DNA from: JASGKO01 sp049840595 | GTDB taxonomy: Bacteria > Verrucomicrobiota > Verrucomicrobiia > Chthoniobacterales > Chthoniobacteraceae | Reading direction: 5' to 3' | NCBI GenBank assembly: GCA_049840595.1 | Contig: JASGKO010000001.1 | Location: 1 to 29,356 of the forward strand | Length of the DNA: 29,356 bases | Shown: in pieces, positions 24,927 to 29,356 of the stretch | Layout of the letters: each line of letters opens with the position of its first letter | Position numbering within the stretch: the first letter of the stretch is position 1 | Position numbers and translations under genes: made by a program | Notes under the pieces: generated by a model | Seen by the model: the letters and a program-made list of their open reading frames with translations, nothing else | Databases searched by the model: none | Told to the model about the DNA's origin: nothing

Positions 24927-25286
24927 GGGGGCGTACTGGTTTCGACTATTGGTTTGAGACACAGGCGGCATGTCGAGGATGTCTCGTTGGCCTCGTAAAA
25001 CGTCGAGGCAAAACAAATAAATGCAGATTACGAAGATCTCGCCCTCGCTGCTTAATTGACAGCGACGTTTTCGCCCCGACGCCTGCTAGGGGTGCGAACG
25101 ACGACAGCAGGCTGGCCCGGCGGTGGAGTGACCGCGCAGCCGGGTGAATTCGATTTCGCGGACACTAGGACCAAAGTAGCGCGCCGATGAGCAGCCGCGG
25201 TCCGAAACTGACTCATCGGCTAAACATGTAGAAGCTTGTGACAATGGCCATTAGGACACGGGTTCAACTCCCAGTCGCCTCCACCA
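24927..25286 (+). ncRNA. ssrA: tmRNA (transfer-messenger RNA)
   Basis: The 360-nt gene begins with GGGGGCGTACTGGTTTCGAC and ends GACACGGGTTCAACTCCCAG then TCGCCTCCACCA. GGGGGCG and CGCCTCC form the seven-pair acceptor stem (one G-T pair), the GGTTCAACTCC stretch is the T loop, and the terminal CCA is encoded. The tag frame resumes at GCA 25008 and reads AKQINADYEDLALAA, stopping at TAA 25053-25055. The C-terminal LALAA is the signal recognised by ClpXP-type proteases. With SmpB it rescues ribosomes stalled on broken messages. The upstream MITE-like element ends 84 bp before it. Confidence 0.97.
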
Positions 25287-25321
25287 TTTTCCTCCTCAGC
25301 AGGGGGATTTAACGCTACCAC

Positions 25322-25374
25322 TCACGGGTTCTGTGGTGGCAAAATTACGGTGTCTTTTCCTGCTCGGGTGGGGT
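25322..25374 (-). pseudogene. 3'-end remnant of a paralogue of the DUF5703 gene
   Basis: On the - strand this reads TPPEQEK, then (after one base seems missing in AAGACA) DTVILPPQNP and a TGA stop at 25324-25322. The neighbouring DUF5703 gene ends TPPEREKDVVILPPQNR. So 14 of 17 residues agree while the DNA is only about 70 per cent alike, which suggests an older paralogue whose body is lost. REP unit F lies between the remnant and the living gene. Confidence 0.6.
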
Positions 25375-25386
25375 TTCCTCGTTTTT

Positions 25387-25438
25387 CCTCGTTCCCACTC
25401 TCCGAGTGGGAACGCCCTGTCCGCGACTCTCCGAGTCG
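25387..25438 (-). repeat. REP unit F, diverged copy with covarying stems
   Basis: On the - strand: hairpin 1 arms CGACTC/GAGTCG, loop GGA (25438-25424); spacer with GGACAGGGCG; hairpin 2 arms GTTCCCACTC/GAGTGGGAAC, loop GGA (25413-25391); then GAGG. Compared with units A to E, both stems have changed CAC/GTG to CTC/GAG with pairing kept. Confidence 0.8.
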
Positions 25439-25484
25439 TTTCTTAAGCGCGGATCAATTCGCAAAACGGCCCACTGCCACTAAT

Positions 25485-27808
25485 TCAACGATTCTGCGGC
25501 GGCAAAATCACCACATCCTTTTCCCGCTCTGGCGGCGTCACCGTGAGATTGCTGATTTTTCCATCCTGCACGTGGCCTTCGATGATGGTTTGATAAGGGG
25601 CGTGGAGTTTGAAGTCGGCGGTCCATTCGCGGGGCCAGGCGGGGAGGGCTGGATGCGGTGGCCGTCGCATTGCAGGAGCATGTTTTGCAGCGTGATCATG
25701 CCATCGCCGCCATTGTCGAGATCGGGGATCCAGTCGTGCGCGGGTTTCCAGAACCAGCGGAAACGCTGGTCGCCGTAATTGGTGAACTCGGCCATCGCGG
25801 CCTTCTGCGCGACGTCGGTGAGGCCCAGCATGGCTACCTGGGGGCCGTCCTGGCCCCAGCAGGTACTTTCCGGGGAACGGCGGGCGGCAAAGGTATCGAC
25901 TGCGAGTTGGAGGTCGGGCTTGCCGACGCCGTAGAGGCGGTAGGGAAAGGCGACGTAGAGCTCGGGGTTTTCCGAGTTGCCGGGCTTGCCGTATTGCTCG
26001 GCGGGGAGAATGGTGAGCCGGCCATCGGGATCGCCCTGGCCAAGCGGGGACAGCTTGCCTTTGGCCGTCTTGCCGAGCGGGAGCGGCGGCAGTTCGCCCA
26101 GCAGCTTTTGCCAGGCCCGGCGCTGCGTCTCCGTGGTCAGGTCCACGGGCAGGGCGAGCAGGCGCGGGAGAACGTCCATCAGCCCGGCGAGATCGGGCGT
26201 GGGATTGACGGCAACGAGCTGATACGTCTCCAGCGACTGGGCGGGAACCAGCGTGATTTTGCCCGCGGCGTTGCGGGGATAGTGCTGGTCATAAAAGGTG
26301 ATGATCGCCCCGGCAAAGGGAACGAGTTGGGTGCGGGCGAAGCCGGCCTCCTGCGTCTGGTCATAGACGTCGAGCATTTGCGCGATCACTTCCAGCGAGC
26401 CCTGGATGTGAAACCGCTGCCAGTGGTTGTTGATCTCGAAACCCTGATTTCCGGGCGCCGAAATTGCCGAGCTTGGGCAGCCCCCAAAAGTACCATCGAC
26501 TCCGGGAAAAAGGCTCCGGCATGACGATAGTAGGTGCTGGCCCGATCGGTCGCCAGGGGCAGGGCGTTGAGGTACATCGCAAACCACGGGTTCAACAAAT
26601 CCAGATCGCCGGTGGCAATGAGGGGCCAGTAGAGCAGGCGATTGTTTTGGTTCCAGTAGCACTCGCCCGGCGCGGTAATCGGGATCGTGCTCGAGCCGGT
26701 CCTGCTTTTTGACCGCCGGGTCGAGATCGTGCCCGACGGTGAAGAGCCCAGCCGTTGAACTTGGGCGGAATCTCTCCCCGCGAAAGAGCACGCGAGCAGG
26801 TAACGCTGGATGGCGTAGCCCTGGGAGACCTCCGCCGCCGCGGGGCCGCGGGAAACCTCGATCCAGCTCCGGTTCCAAAAATCGCTCCACCATTGCTCAT
26901 GAGCGGTGCGGGCGGCCTCCAGCTTGATCGCCTCGATTTTTGCGATCTGCCGGTCCATTGCGGTGAGCCATGTCTGGGGCGAGGCGCATTGCTTCTGCGT
27001 CAGCGCCACGATCTCGAGCTGGAGACTCTGACGAAGCGGCGCTCGATTGCAAGGTGCGATCGCCCACGCTGACCAGGCCCGGCCCGACGAGGGCGGCGCC
27101 GAAAGCTCCGGGGTCCATGGGATCGGGGAATTTGCCGAGGCTCGCTTCGAGATGTTCCTGCTTAGAGGATGTGGGGTAGTTGCTCTCGGCGTTATGATCG
27201 AGCCCACGCGACGCGTGCTGGCGTGGCGGGAAGAATAAGGTGGGGCGCGGCGGGCGGGGCGGCGTCACCGGCCATGACTTTGGGATCAGCCGCGCCGGGC
27301 GAGCCATCGGGACAGGGCTGGGTCTTTCGCCAAAACTCGGCCTCGGCCCGGAGCGTGGTCGATTGAGCAAACTTCCCCTCCACATGAATGACGGGTTGAT
27401 TGGCATCGGCCCAAATTAGAACGACATTGGGGCCGGACTTCAATTCAATGACCGCCGATTCCAGCTTGAGACTTTGCTGGAAAACTCCTCCGGCAAAAGG
27501 ATTGGGGGTCAGCTTGATCCGCACCGGCGAGCTTTTACCAGCGCTCCTTGTTCCGTCCACGCATCGGACTTCGCCAGCAAGACGACGAGATCGCCGTTCG
27601 CCTCGGTCCATCCATTCGCGGCGAGATCGCCATTGCCGATCGGCATGGAATCGTTCTCGTTTTTTCCCAGCGACGTCCAGGTGATCTCGTTTTTGGCAAT
27701 GAACGGGTTTTGCGCCGGTTTCCCGCCCGCCAGCAGTGCCGAGGCGAGAAAGGTCGCGATGAAGAGGGGGGGCTTGAGCCCACGATGGAAGGGGGGAATG
27801 GCCATCAT
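25485..27808 (-). CDS. DUF5703-family secreted glycoside hydrolase, many frameshifts
   Basis: Combining frames gives about 770 residues. A signal peptide (FIATFLASALLAGG) leads into the DUF5703 N-terminal domain: ITWTSLGKNENDSMPIGNGD, NGWTEANGDLVVLLAKSDAW, GRVRIKLTPNPFAGGVFQQ. Later comes an (alpha/alpha)6-barrel-like part related to GH95/GH65: ECYWNQNNRLLYWPLIATGD, NPWFAMYLNALPLA, NNHWQRFHIQGSLEVIAQML. It ends VILPPQNR. I count eight or nine frame changes (near 27540, 27240, 27050, 26780, 26755, 26660, 26490, 26460 and 25645), far more than in other genes. Either the read is poor here or the gene is decaying. Start: ATG at 27808 or 27805. Probable role is plant or microbial polysaccharide breakdown; no substrate is assigned. 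Confidence 0.78.
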
Positions 27809-27895
27809 TTGAGCCGGGATTTAACCGTTCCTCCCCTCGATGACAATCCTTTGCTCCTGCGGAGTGAGCCGGTGGCGTCGCCGGCAACCGCAGCC

Positions 27896-28094
27896 GTTCT
27901 CGAAAGCAATTTCCGAATGGCAAGCAAGACGAGGGCGGCCCGCGCCCGTGAGGGGGACCCCTCCCAGGGTTCCGGAGGATTTTAGTGGGTTGGTCCCAGG
28001 GTAGGCGCGCCCAATGTCGGCGCCAACCCTGGGCTGGTAGAGGGAACGCCGTTGGCGTTCTTCCGCTTTCGTTTCGGAAATGATTTTCGGGAAC
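27896..28094 (-). mobile_element. MITE-like element, copy 2 (199 bp), inverted
   Basis: Terminal inverted repeats of 20 bp agree at 16 positions: GTTCTCGAAAGCAATTTCCG at 27896-27915 and, on the other strand, GTTCCCGAAAATCATTTCCG from 28094. The 23 bp at 27896-27918 are the exact reverse complement of 24821-24843 in copy 1. The interior has CCCAGGGT (27995) pairing with ACCCTGGG (28026), with a nested GGCGC/GCGCC pair, and it differs from the interior of copy 1. It lies upstream of the DUF5703 gene. Confidence 0.62.
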
Positions 28095-28155
28095 CGCTTT
28101 GCAAAACAGAAGGCGAAAACCACGCCCCTTCAGCACGAGAGCTCCAGCCACGCTG

Positions 28156-28298
28156 TAGCCACGGCCCTATGGGCCGTTAGGAGAAGCCGGGCCATGAAAA
28201 AAAAGCGCTCTGCCAAAAATCACGACGGAATGATCACTCCCTTTGGAACTGGATTCCCGAGTCTTCGTCTTCCCCAACGGCCCATAGGGCCGTGGCTA
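28156..28298. repeat. Pair of nested palindromes, TAT-loop family, copies 2 and 3
   Basis: The 23 bases at 28156-28178 and 28276-28298 are perfect reverse complements. Each arm is itself a hairpin ACGGCCC-TAT-GGGCCGT, so the DNA could fold as two small hairpins or one long stem. The 97-nt middle has a run of eight A and no convincing gene. The right arm also spells a signal-like start (MKALHALIVLATALWAV) on the - strand, probably by chance. Confidence 0.65.
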
Positions 28299-28385
28299 GC
28301 ACGATCAGAGCATGGAGCGCTTTCATGACCGGAAGGACCTGCTTGGAAATTCGTGAACCACGACCTAAAATGGCATTGGCGCGAC

Positions 28386-29308
28386 TTACTTCGAGGCGGC
28401 GCGCACCATCACCACGTAATCGAGGCTCTGGCCGGGGATGCTCACTTTGGCCCCGGGTGAGGCGGTGAAGCTCCACAGCTCGGCCTCGGGCGCGGTTCAA
28501 CTCGTGGTCACGCCAGACCACCGGGGTTCCCGTGGGCTTGAAACCCGCCCGGCCGTGAGTGACTTCCGCAAACTCTCCGCGGCAGTCGCAAGGCCGGCAT
28601 CCGGCTTCTTGAGCGTGACGGTGGGGTAGGTGCCCTTGGAGAAAAGCACGCAGACGGTGGCCCCGGCCGAGTTGGGATTGATGCGGAAGGAAAGATCGGT
28701 GCGCTGCCTGGGGTCGCTCAAGCGGCGCGTGGCAATCCACGAGGCTCCGGTGATTTCCTTCGGCAACCAGTCGAAGGTGTTGTCGGAGGTACCGTCGGCC
28801 TCGGTATAGAAAGCGCCCTGCGGTTCCACCGGGCGATCGATGAAGTAGGCGGGGTTTCCCAATTCGAGCTGTCCACGTTTTGAACCAAGGCCTGTTGATC
28901 CACCGGCATGCGGTCCGGCGTGGGCTTTTGATAAACGATCATGCGATCCTGGCTGCCATCGGGCGCGGTCGCCACGATCTCATTGCGACCGGGCTGAAGC
29001 GGGGTCTTCCAAAAGAAAACGTTATTGATCGCAATGCCGGGCACCGGGGTCTGGCTGCCGTCCTTGTTTTTGATTTCCGGAATCGGGCAGGTGGTAGTCG
29101 CCATTTTAGGGTTTCACGGGTTTCCATTGATGGTGGGCCCAGGCCCGCACATCGAGTAGGCCTTGATTCCGTTATCCGCCGCGAACGAGCGCAGAGAAAA
29201 CTTCCGGTCGCAAAGGTGCAGCACTTTTTTGGCGGGATTGAAGAAGGACTGGAAAAGATAGTAGAGATCCTTCGGCGTGCCCGCGAGAGTCAGCAGGCCC
29301 TTGGTGTT
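28386..29308 (-). CDS. GH2-type beta-galactosidase-like protein, C-terminal part, frameshifted
   Basis: The gene enters from the right read end, so its catalytic domain is missing. The remaining about 300 residues match the C-terminal accessory domains of GH2 enzymes common in this phylum: TKGLLTLAGTPKDLYYLFQS, FFNPAKKVLHLCDRKF, ADNGIKAYS, then INNVFFWKTPLQPGRNEIVA and DRMIVYQKPTPDRM. Last come WLPKEITGASWIATRRLSD and ELWSFTASPGAKVSIPGQSL before the stop. At least four indels are needed (near 29115, 28863, 28550 and 28495). These domains bind or position glycans, and the whole protein is probably exported. It lies in the same direction as the DUF5703 gene, with repeats between, and both suggest a carbohydrate-degrading locus. 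Confidence 0.7.
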
Positions 29309-29356
29309 AGGTGCTGTTCGGATTCTATAGTCTTTCCTCTAACCTTAGCAATACGT
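29309..29356 (-). other. Nanopore native-barcode adapter, reverse complement (not genomic)
   Basis: AGGTGCTG (29309-29316), a 24-nt block that is the reverse complement of bases 9-32 with several errors, then TAACCTTAGCAATACGT, the ligation adapter end. Together with bases 1-40 it shows that a whole sequenced molecule is present. It should be trimmed. Confidence 0.93.

Noticed and set aside
25240..25286. Separate tRNA gene ending in CCA
   Set aside because: The T loop and acceptor belong to the tmRNA: the 5' partner of the acceptor stem is at 24927, and no anticodon arm is present.
28234..28326. 30-residue frame MKALHALIVLATALWAV... on the - strand
   Set aside because: Looks like a signal peptide, but its hydrophobic codons are the palindromic repeat arm at 28276-28298, and no mature protein follows.
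1..29356. Circular molecule or terminal repeat because both ends share sequence
   Set aside because: The shared ends are inverted copies of the sequencing barcode, not a genomic terminal repeat.

Overview
The window reads as a fragment of a GC-rich Verrucomicrobiota genome. This rests on gene content and repeat style: a GldG-like/DUF4340 pair, an ArsR-methyltransferase fusion beside metK-ahcY, DUF5703 and GH2 glycoside hydrolases, and many short palindromic repeats. It is an inference, since no rRNA or tRNA gene is present. Both ends carry what I recognise as Oxford Nanopore native-barcode flanks, so the whole window looks like one read, or a contig built on one. That explains why roughly 25 single-base indels break otherwise well-conserved genes, while other multi-kilobase stretches (hisD, metK to proA, the 1110-residue synthase) are intact.

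Left part (1-5077): the 3' end of a GldG-like membrane transport accessory gene, a DUF4340 gene and hisD on the + strand. Convergent to these is a two-gene operon on the - strand: an ArsR-type HTH fused to a methyltransferase, then a phosphodiester glycosidase that overlaps it by ATGA. Centre-left (5078-10510): metK and ahcY (S-adenosylmethionine synthesis and S-adenosylhomocysteine removal) diverge from the ArsR fusion across an 87-bp gap holding a clear palindromic operator. A strong terminator, a HicB/HicA toxin-antitoxin pair and proB-proA follow. Next come two small unrecognised, apparently less GC-rich membrane or secreted genes and a 723-residue lipoprotein gene.

Centre (13880-16530) is a mobile-element island. 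It has a RAYT (REP-associated tyrosine transposase) surrounded by two-hairpin REP units, and a 1281-bp IS3-family element inserted exactly in the 3-nt loop of one REP hairpin. A near-identical duplicate of the RAYT 3' end is trapped between two REPs. The stems of the REP copies covary, as expected of an element recognised by its fold.

Right-centre (16533-23490): a - strand operon runs tatD-like nuclease, then a GH18/NodB deacetylase/GT2 fusion, then a GH26 lipoprotein with an ATGA overlap. It probably makes, deacetylates and trims an extracellular polysaccharide. A histidine kinase gene without a visible partner diverges from it. Right (23491-29308): a DUF6941-like gene, a broken unrecognised gene, tmRNA (ssrA), a heavily frameshifted DUF5703 glycoside hydrolase and the C-terminal part of a GH2 enzyme. 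Two copies of a MITE-like element with about 20-bp terminal inverted repeats lie 3.2 kb apart in opposite orientation, and other palindromic repeats fill the gaps.
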